From Cronobacter sakazakii (GTDB taxonomy: Bacteria; Pseudomonadota; Gammaproteobacteria; Enterobacterales; Enterobacteriaceae), in the NCBI RefSeq assembly GCF_000982825.1, contig NZ_CP011047.1:2232001-2296000 (forward strand): DNA of 64,000 nucleotides, in the 5' to 3' direction. Under the pieces are notes generated by a model that did not search any database, had not been told where the DNA came from, and saw only the letters and a program-made list of their open reading frames with translations. The number at the start of each line of letters is the position of its first letter. Positions within the stretch are counted from its first letter, which is position 1. Positions 32,202 through 41,180 of this stretch are shown here, piece after piece. Made by a program: the position numbers and the translations under genes.

Positions 32202-34955
32202 ATGCAGCAAATAGGTTCGAAGTGGTGGAAGTTTGATTTCCACACACATACACCCGCATCAATGGATTACGGTAAAGCAGACCATCAAATAAAACAAACA
32301 ATGACCCCGAGGCAATGGTTATTAGATTATATTCAACACGGAATTGAATGCATAGCAGTGACCGATCATAATACTGGGTCATGGATCGACAGATTAAAGA
32401 TAGAAGCAGACAATTTAAGATCAGAAGGGCATTCAATATACATATTTCCAAGTATAGAGATTACAGCACATGGTAACATTCATATTTTAGGTATATTTGA
32501 CATTGATAAAACATCTAGTTTTATATCTCAGATAATTGGTGCAACTAACTACTCCGGTACAGAAGGGGATAGTGATGCAGTAACTCAAATCAGTCCGCAA
32601 GACGTTATTGACTTAATCATTAATCGTGGGGGAGTTGCGATTCCAGCACATATTGACAAAGCGAGCGGGCTTTGCACCGTTCATTCTTCAGGTGCGACCC
32701 TAAAGCAGATACTTACTAATGCTTCTGCAGTTGAAATAATAAGAACGCATGATGAATATGAAACCAACCAGCCAGGTTCAAGTCCACTACATGGGTATGT
32801 TTCGTTACAAACAGGACTTTCTGAGGTAATTGGTTCAGATTCTCACCACCCAAACAGAGTTGGTAGAGCTTTTACGTGGGTAAAAATGGGTACACCATCA
32901 ATTGATGGATTAAAGCTTGCTTTGTTTGACGGTGATGACTCATTAAAAAGGTCAGATCAATACCCAAACTCTCCAAATATTTACGCGGAAAACAGAATTA
33001 CATCCATAAAGATAAACAAAACTAAATACTGCGGGAGAATAAATGAATTTTCAATACAGTTTCACCCATGGTTAAATTGTATTATAGGTGGGAGAGGAAG
33101 CGGTAAATCAACCATTTTAGAGTTTATGAGAACGGCTTTGGGAAGAGAGAAAGAACTGGAGCAGTTATCATCTAACAAAGAAATGTTTAACTCTTATTCT
33201 AAACTAGCCAAAAAAGCACAGAGCAGAGATGATGATGGTGTCTTTTTAGAAGATAGTAGCATTCACGTAGAGTACTTAAAAGGAGAAAATCATTATAAGT
33301 TAGAATGGAGATATGGCGGCCAGCAAATATCTATAAACCGAATTGATGGGCAAAACGTCATCCTAGAAGAAGGGGATGTAATAAGTAGATTCCCCGTAAA
33401 AATATTTAGTCAAAAGCAAATATATGAAATATCTCGCTCACCAAATTATCTTTTAAACCTGATTGATGAGTCAAGCATTGTTAACTTAACCGAATGGAAC
33501 TATAAATGGGAAAATGAAGTTAGCACAATTTTTCAGTTAAGAAGAGAAGTTAAAGATTTAAAGTCAAATATATCCACTAAAAGTACCTTAACCGGTCAAT
33601 TAAATGATATCAATCAAAAAATAGCATCTATTGAAAGATCCAGTCATACTAGCATTTTAGCAAATTATCAGAAATCTTTAAACCAAGATAATTTGATACG
33701 TAATTTCATTACAGGAAATGTTGATTTCTTAGAAAATATAACTAGTTACATTACTCAAACCAGACCAATTAAACTTGAAGTCAATCCTGAACTTTTTATC
33801 AATCAAAATGAAACGACTACCCAAAACAAAATCCTAGAGCTTCAACAAAAAGTTGAAGATAATATTATCACATTCAATAAGACCATCAATGATGTCACTG
33901 ACGAAATTAAAGGTCTAAGCAATTGGTTTGACTCATCTGCATTGAAGCAAGAAATTATTGCCAATAAAAATCAATACACCACATTAGTAGCTAACCTACA
34001 AGCTAGTGGGGTTAATAACCCAAGCGAGTATGAAAGCCTTATTGGTACAAGGAAAGCACTGTCAGAACGGTTAAGTAAAATCGCTGCCGATGAAAAAACC
34101 ATTGAACAAAAAAAATCAGAAATTGTTCAAAGTTACAAGAAATTAGTTGAACTTCGTAAGGAAATCACAGCCCGGAGAAGACAATTCCTCGTCGACATAA
34201 ATGATAATAATGCTAACTTTAAAGTTAATGTTGATTTTTGTGGTGATAAACAATTCCTTGAAAGTAGTTTTAGAAACGCCATCGATAAAAACGATACTAC
34301 ATTCAGCAATGAAATATACAATGAAGATGATAATGGTTTTTTAAATATATTAAATACTAAGATTAAAGAAATTTCAGAGGACAATGATGGGATTATAAAT
34401 AAAATACAAGACCTAAAAAATGGATTTTTTGATAAAACCGCTAACACAATATTGGATGTGAAGTTAAGCAAGCGTTTCTTCGATTTTAAAAACTCATTAT
34501 CTGAAGAAGAGGTCACCGCCTTAATATGCTGGTTCCCTAGTGATTCAATCACAGTAAAATATAATGATGGTCGAAGATTTAAAGATCTATCTCAGGGCTC
34601 AGCAGGCCAGAAGGCAGCAACAGTTCTCGCATTTTTACTTTCCTATGGAGATGACCCTATAATTTTAGATCAGCCTGAAGATGATTTAGATAACCAACTA
34701 GTTTATGAGCTTATTGTGAAAAAAATAAAAGAAAGCAAATGCAAAAGGCAAATAATTATAATAACTCACAATCCTAACATTGTTGTGAACGGAGACTCTG
34801 AACTAGTTGTTTCATTAAGCCAGCAGTCAGGTATCACTGATTTCCTTTCCTTTGGAGGATTACAAGAACGTGAAGTAAGAAAAAACATCTGTGACATAAT
34901 GGAAGGGGGCAGAGACGCATTTAGTCAACGCTATAGAAGGATTGTTTCTGCTTAA
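32202..34955 (+). CDS. TrlF-like PHP-SMC ATPase, candidate antiphage protein
   Basis: 917 residues. The N-terminal PHP phosphoesterase domain (1-270) has all metal motifs: HTHT (14-17), TDHN (54-57), an HGNIHILG stretch, PAHID and SDSHH. A split SMC/ABC-type ATPase follows: Walker A GGRGSGKST (296-304), a long coiled-coil middle (about 420-700), signature-like LSQGSAGQKA (about 797-806) and Walker B IILDQPEDDLDN (about 818-830). NCBI calls such proteins TrlF family. The gene is very AT-rich and occupies the psu-int interval, a known antiviral cargo hotspot of P4 satellites. A nuclease-type defence role is inferred from domains and position. Confidence 0.82.
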   Translation: MQQIGSKWWKFDFHTHTPASMDYGKADHQIKQTMTPRQWLLDYIQHGIECIAVTDHNTGSWIDRLKIEADNLRSEGHSIYIFPSIEITAHGNIHILGIFDIDKTSSFISQIIGATNYSGTEGDSDAVTQISPQDVIDLIINRGGVAIPAHIDKASGLCTVHSSGATLKQILTNASAVEIIRTHDEYETNQPGSSPLHGYVSLQTGLSEVIGSDSHHPNRVGRAFTWVKMGTPSIDGLKLALFDGDDSLKRSDQYPNSPNIYAENRITSIKINKTKYCGRINEFSIQFHPWLNCIIGGRGSGKSTILEFMRTALGREKELEQLSSNKEMFNSYSKLAKKAQSRDDDGVFLEDSSIHVEYLKGENHYKLEWRYGGQQISINRIDGQNVILEEGDVISRFPVKIFSQKQIYEISRSPNYLLNLIDESSIVNLTEWNYKWENEVSTIFQLRREVKDLKSNISTKSTLTGQLNDINQKIASIERSSHTSILANYQKSLNQDNLIRNFITGNVDFLENITSYITQTRPIKLEVNPELFINQNETTTQNKILELQQKVEDNIITFNKTINDVTDEIKGLSNWFDSSALKQEIIANKNQYTTLVANLQASGVNNPSEYESLIGTRKALSERLSKIAADEKTIEQKKSEIVQSYKKLVELRKEITARRRQFLVDINDNNANFKVNVDFCGDKQFLESSFRNAIDKNDTTFSNEIYNEDDNGFLNILNTKIKEISEDNDGIINKIQDLKNGFFDKTANTILDVKLSKRFFDFKNSLSEEEVTALICWFPSDSITVKYNDGRRFKDLSQGSAGQKAATVLAFLLSYGDDPIILDQPEDDLDNQLVYELIVKKIKESKCKRQIIIITHNPNIVVNGDSELVVSLSQQSGITDFLSFGGLQEREVRKNICDIMEGGRDAFSQRYRRIVSA

Positions 34956-34964
34956 AAGCATTTG

Positions 34965-34989
34965 CCTCTCTCTCGAAAAGAGAGAGAGG
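34965..34989. terminator. Hairpin between convergent TrlF-like and integrase genes
   Basis: Perfect 10-base arms CCTCTCTCTC/GAGAGAGAGG with a GAAAA loop between two convergent stops. It lacks a long T tract on either strand, so termination may be partial. Confidence 0.5.
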
Positions 34990-35004
34990 TAAATACTCTC
35001 AACA

Positions 35005-36267
35005 TCAATATTTTTGATGTTTTGCATAATCGAATGGAGTTACAAATTCATTTTTGTTGGCATCGAGATAGTTAGCCCACCACTGCACCATCAAACGTCG
35101 TTCATCCAAATGCTCAGATGTATGAATATACGCAGCGCGTACATTATTGCGTTCTGAATGGCTTAGCTGTCGTTCAATGGCATCGTCACTCCATAACCCT
35201 GACTCACCCAATGCACCACGCGCCATCGTCCTAAAACCATGCCCGCAGACTTCGGTCTTCGTGTCATAACCCATTGCACGTAAAGCGCTGTTTACTGTGT
35301 TTTCACTCATAACCTTTGTTGCGTCATGATCCCCCGGAAAAAGTAACTCTTTATCACCACTAATCTGCTTTAGCTGCTCTAACAAAATCATCGCTTGCCG
35401 ACTAAGCGGAACGATATGCTCCTCTTTCATCTTCATGCCACGGTACGAGTAACGCACGCCTTTAATTTCTTCTCGTTTTGCCGGTACGCGCCAGAGAGAT
35501 TTATCGAAGTCGAACTCATCCCATCGCGCGAAACGTAACTCACTGGAACGAACAAAAGTGAGTAAAGAGAGCTCGACCGCGATCCGCGTCATTACACGGC
35601 CACGATATGCATCAAGACGAGCAAGAAACTCAGGGAACCGGCTTGAGGGCAAAGCGGGGTAATGTCGCGCTTTGGTTGTCGATAGCGCACCGGCCATATC
35701 ACTGGCTGGGTTTGAGTCGATGTAATCGTTCTGTACGGCATAACGCATAATGGCCGTAACGCGCTGTTGCAGGCGCTGAGCGACGTCATGCTTTCCACTG
35801 GCATCAACTTTTTTAATCGGAGCTAACAGGTGGCTGGTTTTGAGCTGGCGAATGTCGGACGAACCGATATGAGGGAAAATATAAAGCTCAAGATAGCGAA
35901 GAACGCGCGATCGATGATCTTCACTCCATCGCTTGTTACTGGCATGCCATTCACGAGCTATGGTTTCGAAAGTATATGCTCCCGAATTCTCGGCCTGAGC
36001 TTCTTTCTGTTCGGCTTTTGGGTCTATGCCCTGTACTAAGAGCTTTTTAGCTTCATCGCGCTTTGCTCTTGCCTGAGCAAGCGTCACTGTAGGCCAAACA
36101 CCAAAAGCGAGGCGATCCTCTTTTTTGTCAGAGGGACGTCTGTATTTCATGCGCCAGTATTTAGAACCCTTGGCCGAAACCTCGAGATACAAACCGCCGC
36201 CATCGGCCATTTTGTAGGTTTTGTCTTTTGGCTTTGCGGTCTCGACCTGTCTGGCGTTGAGCTTCAT
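35005..36267 (-). CDS. P4-type tyrosine integrase
   Basis: 420 residues from MKLNARQVETAKPKDKTY. This start aligns with the neighbouring integrase, and both ATGs follow GCCCCCAA; a start at 36279 adds four residues. The N-terminal DUF4102 arm-binding domain (1-90, DGGGLYLEV, WRMKYRRP), core-binding domain (100-200) and catalytic domain (210-400) are all present: Arg in RSSELRFARW, HGFRTMAR, LSHSERN and the Tyr in AAYIHTSEH. A leuX-like core lies about 165 bases upstream in the tRNA-to-int order, so the natural site is probably leuX or a similar tRNA-Leu. It is intact. Confidence 0.92.
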   Translation of the reverse strand: MKLNARQVETAKPKDKTYKMADGGGLYLEVSAKGSKYWRMKYRRPSDKKEDRLAFGVWPTVTLAQARAKRDEAKKLLVQGIDPKAEQKEAQAENSGAYTFETIAREWHASNKRWSEDHRSRVLRYLELYIFPHIGSSDIRQLKTSHLLAPIKKVDASGKHDVAQRLQQRVTAIMRYAVQNDYIDSNPASDMAGALSTTKARHYPALPSSRFPEFLARLDAYRGRVMTRIAVELSLLTFVRSSELRFARWDEFDFDKSLWRVPAKREEIKGVRYSYRGMKMKEEHIVPLSRQAMILLEQLKQISGDKELLFPGDHDATKVMSENTVNSALRAMGYDTKTEVCGHGFRTMARGALGESGLWSDDAIERQLSHSERNNVRAAYIHTSEHLDERRLMVQWWANYLDANKNEFVTPFDYAKHQKY

Positions 36268-36430
36268 TTGGGGGCACATTTCTAATCGAAGTTAAGATGC
36301 CCCCAATTATGCCCCCAATGACATCCGGATTTCAACGGACGACCTCGGACAACTCGGGACGGAAAAATCGCTGCAAGCATTGATTTTAAAGGGTTTTATG
36401 GACTTTCTCGGATGATCTTGGAAGTACTAA

Positions 36431-36458
36431 TGGTGCCGAAGGCCGAACTCGAATCGGC
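36431..36458 (-). other. leuX-like tRNA 3'-end att core
   Basis: This 28-base segment matches the 3' end of tRNA-Leu leuX, including CCA (reading the minus strand), at 26 of 28 positions. It starts with TGGTGCCGAAGGCCG on the plus strand. Differences fall at two bases in the T arm. P4 uses this part of leuX as attachment core. The rest of the tRNA is absent, so this is an att site, not a tRNA gene. It lies between two integrase genes. Confidence 0.7.
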
Positions 36459-36464
36459 TCTTCA

Positions 36465-37664
36465 TTAACTAACTCTGGCAACGTTTCCATCCAATCGCAA
36501 TCCATCCAAATAGTCCCCATACCACTGCATCATCTCTTTCCTCCCTTCAAGATACTGCGCATGGTTATAGGTCCCGCGAATCGCGTTCTTGTCCACATGC
36601 GCGAGCTGGGTCTCAATCCAAGCAGTGTTGAATCCTTCCTCATGCAAGATTGTGCTCATGGTGTGACGAAAACCATGTCCGGTTGCTCTCTTATCGTAAC
36701 CAATCCTTTTAATAACCATATTGATGCTGGCTTCGCTCATTGGTTTATTAACATCGTTTCGACCTGCAAAGATAAACTGGTAAGTACCGGTCAATTGCTT
36801 TAGTTGCCGAAGTGCTGCTAAGGATTGAGCAGAAAGGGGGACTATGTGGGGTCGCCTCATCTTCATTCTACTTTTCGGTATTTCCCAGATATGGTTTTCG
36901 AAGTCGATTTCACTCCATTCTGCCATACGTAATTCGACGGTTCGTAAGCCCGTAAGCATGAGTAGTCGGGTCGCCAGAAGCGTTACTAGACTGCCGGTGT
37001 ATTGTGAAAGCTTTTGTAAAAACTCGGGTAGCTCAGCAGCAGTAAGAAAGGGATAATGTTGTTTCTCGTACCCCTGTAAAGCACTACCAAGATCAGCCGC
37101 AGGGTTGTACTCGGCTCGGCCAGTAACAATAGCGTAACGGAACACTTCGCTACAACGTTGGCGCACTTTACTGGCAAGCTCCGGCGCACCTCGCTTTTCC
37201 ATACGCTGCAATACAGACAGAAGCTCCAGTGGCTTTATCTCATTAACCGGCTGCGATCCAACAAAGGGAAATACATTGTTTTTGAAGGCCCGGTTAACAT
37301 AGTCAGCGTAGTTTTTTGACCAGCCAGAAACTTTTGCGTTGTACCACTCAACCGCTATCGCTTCAAAAGTATTCGTAACCGATAGTTTTTGGGCAAGTAG
37401 TTCGGCTTTTTTAACTTCACCGGGATCTTTATCATTTGCCAATGTTTTTCTCGCTTCATCGCGCTTAGTGCGGGCTTCCGCAAGTGAGATGTCAGGATAG
37501 GTTCCGAACGAGAGTTTTTTCTCTTTACCGGCAAATCGATACTTCATTCGCCAGTACTTTGAACCGTTAGTATTGACCATGAGATAGAGCCCTCCGCCAT
37601 CAGCGAGTTTATAGGCTTTATCTCTGGGCTTTGCAGTCTCGACCTGACGAGCATTCAGTGGCAT
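36465..37664 (-). CDS. Tyrosine integrase adjacent to argW (IntS-like)
   Basis: 399 residues of the P4/IntS-type tyrosine recombinase family. Seen: N-terminal DUF4102 domain (MPLNARQVETAKPRDKAYK, GGGLYLMV), SAM-like core domain, and catalytic residues in TGLRTVELRMAEW, HGFRHTMSTI, LAHVDKN and the Tyr in GTYNHAQYLEGR. The FRYAIVTGRAEYNPAADL segment is close to E. coli IntS of the KpLE1 prophage, which is also inserted in argW. The gene starts about 175 bases after the argW 3' end in the same direction, the usual arrangement for an integrase specific to that tRNA. The stop is 6 bases from the leuX-like core. Confidence 0.92.
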   Translation of the reverse strand: MPLNARQVETAKPRDKAYKLADGGGLYLMVNTNGSKYWRMKYRFAGKEKKLSFGTYPDISLAEARTKRDEARKTLANDKDPGEVKKAELLAQKLSVTNTFEAIAVEWYNAKVSGWSKNYADYVNRAFKNNVFPFVGSQPVNEIKPLELLSVLQRMEKRGAPELASKVRQRCSEVFRYAIVTGRAEYNPAADLGSALQGYEKQHYPFLTAAELPEFLQKLSQYTGSLVTLLATRLLMLTGLRTVELRMAEWSEIDFENHIWEIPKSRMKMRRPHIVPLSAQSLAALRQLKQLTGTYQFIFAGRNDVNKPMSEASINMVIKRIGYDKRATGHGFRHTMSTILHEEGFNTAWIETQLAHVDKNAIRGTYNHAQYLEGRKEMMQWYGDYLDGLRLDGNVARVS

Positions 37665-37839
37665 TTGGGGGCCTCATTTTCCGTTGAACAGGATAAGCCC
37701 CCACTTAGGCCCCCAAACGTTTATTGATTCACGTAGATATGGGTAGACTTCAGTTGACGTCGCATAGCCTGAGAAGAGGAGTTATGGCTGATTATAAAAG
37801 GTTTTTATTGAATTCGGTAGACATCAGGAGAGTTATATC

Positions 37840-37914
37840 TGGTGTCCCCTGCAGGAATCGAACCTGCAACTAGCCCTTAGGAGGGGCTCGTTATATCCAT
37901 TTAACTAAGGGGAC
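37840..37914 (-). tRNA. argW: tRNA-Arg (anticodon CCU)
   Basis: 75 bases on the minus strand including the encoded CCA. The acceptor stem GTCCCC.../...GGGGAC, D arm, anticodon stem AGCCC/GGGCT with loop CTCCTAA (anticodon CCT), and T arm GCAGG-TTCGATT-CCTGC are complete and near-identical to E. coli argW. The T arm and 3' end serve as the integration site in many enterobacteria. The element at 36465-37664 has restored the 3' end. I found no second copy of the 3' end elsewhere in the window, so the distal att site should lie outside it. Confidence 0.97.
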
Positions 37915-37990
37915 GAGGCGGCGTCAGTATACCGATTTTTACACCGCCGTTAAGGGCTTAGCCGCCTGTTCGGTTAAACAATCGCCATCG

Positions 37991-38941
37991 TCAGCGGTTT
38001 TGTGAGCCGCGCCCGGTTTCGTCTTCACGCGCTGCCTTTTCCTTTTTCAGACGCGCTTTCTCTTCCGATTTCTTCTTATTGCTCATGTCGTTACGGATCT
38101 GCGCATGGCTTAACAGCGCGAAGATAAACGTACCGCCGATGATGTTGCCCGCAAGCGTCGGCAGGGCGAACGGCCAGAAGAATTCGCTCCAGTGAATGGT
38201 GCCGTTAAAGACGAGATAGAGGATCTCGACGGTGCCCACCACGATATGCGTTGTGTTGCCGAGCGCGATAAGCCAGGTCATCAGGATAATCACCACGATC
38301 TTCGCGGCACCCGCAGACGGGAACATCCACACCATCGTCGCGATGATCCAGCCGGAGATAATCGCGTTCGCGAACATTTCCCCCGGCGTGTTGTGCATGA
38401 CTTCCATGCCGATGGTCACAAACGCATCGCGTGTTGCCTCGTCAAAAATCGGCATAAATTCAAACGCCAGCGTCGCAAGGCCGGTGCCGATGATATTACC
38501 GAGCAGCACCACGCCCCAGAGGCGCAGGAGCAACAGCATATTGGTGCCGGTCGGGTTCTGCATCACCGGCAGCACCGCCGTGACGGTATTCTCGGTAAAG
38601 AGCTGCTGGCGCGCCATGATGACGATGATAAAACCAAAGGTGTAGCCGAGGCTTTCCAGCAAAAATCCGCCGGGAATGCCTTCCAGGTGGACGTGGAAAA
38701 TACCTTTGGCCAGCAGCGACGCGCCCATCGACAGCCCGGCGGCGATGGCCGACCAGAACAGCGCCATCGCGTCGCGCTCCATCTCTTTCTCGCCGTCCTG
38801 GCGGATGTGCTCATGGATGGCCATCGCGCGCGACGGCAGTTCCTCTTCATCCACTTCTATTTCTTCTCCGCTCTCTTTTTCTTCACTTTCGACTTCCAGC
38901 TCATCCGCCTCGCCGATTTTTTCCTCGCCAGGTTTGCTCAT
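37991..38941 (-). CDS. yfdC: Inner membrane protein YfdC, formate/nitrite transporter family
   Basis: 316 residues (E. coli YfdC is 310). An acidic soluble N-terminus (about 1-60, many Glu/Asp) precedes six membrane segments of the FNT fold, with GFLLESLGYTFGFIIVIMARQQLFTENTVTAV and LPTLAGNIIGGTFIFALL as recognisable FNT parts, and a basic tail (KKKSEEKARLKKEKAARED). FNT proteins pass small monovalent anions; the substrate of YfdC is not established. Its place next to argW is conserved with E. coli. GGAG precedes the ATG. Confidence 0.93.
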   Translation of the reverse strand: MSKPGEEKIGEADELEVESEEKESGEEIEVDEEELPSRAMAIHEHIRQDGEKEMERDAMALFWSAIAAGLSMGASLLAKGIFHVHLEGIPGGFLLESLGYTFGFIIVIMARQQLFTENTVTAVLPVMQNPTGTNMLLLLRLWGVVLLGNIIGTGLATLAFEFMPIFDEATRDAFVTIGMEVMHNTPGEMFANAIISGWIIATMVWMFPSAGAAKIVVIILMTWLIALGNTTHIVVGTVEILYLVFNGTIHWSEFFWPFALPTLAGNIIGGTFIFALLSHAQIRNDMSNKKKSEEKARLKKEKAAREDETGRGSQNR

Positions 38942-39138
38942 TATGTACTCCAGTCAAATAAGGGAATGCATTAAGCGTAGCGCGTCGGCGAACGTTATCA
39001 GGAAAAACAGACAATTCAGCCTGCGTGATGAATATTTTGCGAGGCATCGCGCAGGGTTTCACCGCCTGCGCAGTCCGCGGGGTGGCCGCGTCATTGCCCT
39101 GTGGTACTATTCCCGACTCGTCTGAAAGGAGCTGTCCC

Positions 39139-39753
39139 ATGTTAGAAGCCCGGAATCTTGCCTGCCTGCGCGACGAGCGGCTGCTGTTTCGCGCGCTCTC
39201 GTTTCGCGTGTCGCCTGGCGAGATTGTGCACCTGACCGGCGCGAACGGGGCCGGGAAAACCTCGCTGTTGCGCCTGTTGGTCGGGCTGGCGCGCCCGGAA
39301 GAGGGCGAGGTGTACTGGCGCGGCGAACCGCTTGCGCATCAGCGCTCTGCCTTTCATCAGGAATTGCTGTGGCTCGGCCATCTGCCGGGTATCAAAGCGG
39401 CGCTCACCGCCGATGAAAATCTCGCGTTTTATCACCCACAGACCCGGCGCGAGACGCGCTGGCAGGCGCTTGCCGCCATCGGGCTTGGTGGGTATGAAGA
39501 TCTCCCGGTTGAACAACTCTCAGCAGGCCAGCAGCGCCGCGTAGCGCTGGCAAGATTGTGGCTTAGCGAAGCATCACTGTGGGTACTGGATGAACCGCTA
39601 ACGGCGCTTGATGCCGCAGGCGTGGCGACGCTGACGAGGCGTCTTGAGGCGCACGCGGCACGCGGCGGCGCGGTGATAGTCACCACTCACCAACCGCTGG
39701 CGTTTAACGTTGCACACCGCACATTAACCCTTACGCCGGAGCCCGCCGCATGA
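39139..39753 (+). CDS. ccmA: Cytochrome c biogenesis ATP-binding export protein CcmA
   Basis: 204 residues from the ATG behind AAAGGAGCTG. ABC ATPase motifs: Walker A GANGAGKTS (about 36-44), signature LSAGQQRR and Walker B LWVLDEPLTALD. CcmA works with CcmB and CcmC to release haem-loaded CcmE during cytochrome c maturation (System I). First gene of a nine-gene ccm operon in which nearly every junction overlaps. It overlaps ccmB by 4 bases. Confidence 0.96.
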   Translation: MLEARNLACLRDERLLFRALSFRVSPGEIVHLTGANGAGKTSLLRLLVGLARPEEGEVYWRGEPLAHQRSAFHQELLWLGHLPGIKAALTADENLAFYHPQTRRETRWQALAAIGLGGYEDLPVEQLSAGQQRRVALARLWLSEASLWVLDEPLTALDAAGVATLTRRLEAHAARGGAVIVTTHQPLAFNVAHRTLTLTPEPAA

Positions 39754-40409
39754 TGGGCCGCATTATCCGCCGCGAGCTGCGTCTCGCCGCGCGTCACCGG
39801 GCGGAACTCCTTAACCCGCTGTGGTTTTTTCTGGTGGTGATTGTATTGTTCGCGCTCGGCGCAGGCCCGGAGCCGCAACGGCTTGCGCGTATCGCGCCAG
39901 GCGTGGTGTGGGTCGCGGCGCTGCTCGCCTCGCTGCTGGCGATGGATCGGCTGTTTCGCGACGACGTGCGCGATGGCGCGCTGGAACAGCTCATGCTGTT
40001 GCCAACGCCGCTGCCGGTGGTGATTATCGCGAAAGTGACCGCTCACTGGGTGGCGACCGGGCTGCCGCTGGTCGTGCTCTCGCCGCTGGCGGCGCTGCTG
40101 ATGGGACTGAACGGCTATGCGACGCTGACGCTAATGCTGACGCTGTTGCTTGGCACGCCGACGCTGAGCTTTCTCGGCGCGCTGGGCGCGGCGCTGACGG
40201 CCGGGCTGCGCCGCGGCGGCATCCTGTTGAGCCTGATTATTCTGCCGCTTGCGATCCCGCTGCTGATTTTCTCCACCGCCGCGGTGGATGCCGCCATGAT
40301 GCAGTTGCCGGTCGGCGGGTTTTTCGCGCTCTCCGGCGCGTTTTTAACAGCAAGCGTCACGCTAATGCCGTTCGCGACGGCGGCGGCGCTGCGTATCACT
40401 ATTCAGTAG
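39750..40409 (+). CDS. ccmB: Haem exporter protein CcmB
   Basis: 219 residues, an integral membrane protein with six hydrophobic segments, beginning MMGRIIRRELRLAARHRAELLNPLWFFLVVI. It is the membrane subunit of the CcmABCD complex that powers release of holo-CcmE. Its ATGATGGG start overlaps the ccmA stop. Size and N-terminus match E. coli CcmB (220). The 39-base gap to ccmC is the only real spacer within the operon. Confidence 0.95.
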   Translation: MMGRIIRRELRLAARHRAELLNPLWFFLVVIVLFALGAGPEPQRLARIAPGVVWVAALLASLLAMDRLFRDDVRDGALEQLMLLPTPLPVVIIAKVTAHWVATGLPLVVLSPLAALLMGLNGYATLTLMLTLLLGTPTLSFLGALGAALTAGLRRGGILLSLIILPLAIPLLIFSTAAVDAAMMQLPVGGFFALSGAFLTASVTLMPFATAAALRITIQ

Positions 40410-40448
40410 GCCCGGTTTCGCGGGCGATAATTTTATGTGAGCAATAGC

Positions 40449-41180
40449 ATGTGGAAATTCTTACACCCCTGGGCGCGGCCTGAACGGCTTTACGGCCTCT
40501 GCCAGCGGCTCACGCCGTGGTTCGCGTGGCCGGGTGCCGTGATGCTCGCGACGGGCTGTATCTGGGGTTTTGTTTTTGCGCCGCCCGATTACCAGCAGGG
40601 CGACAGCTACCGCATCATGTATCTGCACGTTCCGGCGGCGATGGGCTCGATGGGCATTTACGCCTCAATGGCGGTCGCGGCGTTTATCGGGCTGGTGTGG
40701 CAGAACCGGGCGGCCGACCTGGCCGTGATGGCGATGGCCCCGGTGGGCGCGGTCTACACCTTTATCGCGCTGACAACCGGCTCCGCCTGGGGGAAACCGA
40801 TGTGGGGCACATGGTGGATCTGGGATGCGCGGCTCACTTCCGAGCTGGTGCTGCTGTTTTTATACGCGGGCGTCATCGCGCTCTGGCACGCCTTTGACGA
40901 CCGCCGCCTCGCGGGCCGCGCCGCGGGCGTACTGGTGCTGGTGGGCGTGGTGAATCTGCCCATCATCCACTACTCGGTGGAGTGGTGGAATACGCTGCAT
41001 CAGGGCTCCACCAATATGCAACAGAGCATCGACCCGAGCATGCGCGCGCCGCTGCGCTGGAATATCGCCGGTTTTTTGTGCCTGTTTGTGACGCTCACGC
41101 TGACGCGCCTCGGCAATTTGCTGCTGCTTCAGGAGCGCCATCGCCCGTGGGTGGCCGTGGTGCTGGAGAAAAAATCATGA
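40449..41180 (+). CDS. ccmC: Haem handling protein CcmC
   Basis: 243 residues from the ATG giving MWKFLHPWARPERLY, chosen because E. coli CcmC starts MWKTLHQ; a GTG at 40437 would add four residues. Six membrane segments and the periplasmic tryptophan-rich WGTWWIWDARLTSE motif are present, with flanking His residues that bind haem. CcmC loads haem covalently onto CcmE. It overlaps ccmD by 4 bases. Confidence 0.95.
   Translation: MWKFLHPWARPERLYGLCQRLTPWFAWPGAVMLATGCIWGFVFAPPDYQQGDSYRIMYLHVPAAMGSMGIYASMAVAAFIGLVWQNRAADLAVMAMAPVGAVYTFIALTTGSAWGKPMWGTWWIWDARLTSELVLLFLYAGVIALWHAFDDRRLAGRAAGVLVLVGVVNLPIIHYSVEWWNTLHQGSTNMQQSIDPSMRAPLRWNIAGFLCLFVTLTLTRLGNLLLLQERHRPWVAVVLEKKS

Noticed and set aside
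36431..36458. A tRNA-Leu gene
   Set aside because: Only the 3' 28 bases are present; no anticodon arm or acceptor 5' strand precedes it, so it is an att core.
1..37839. A second copy of the argW 3' end marking the far end of the argW element
   Set aside because: I found no convincing repeat of the T arm plus acceptor sequence elsewhere; the distal site is probably left of the window or lost.
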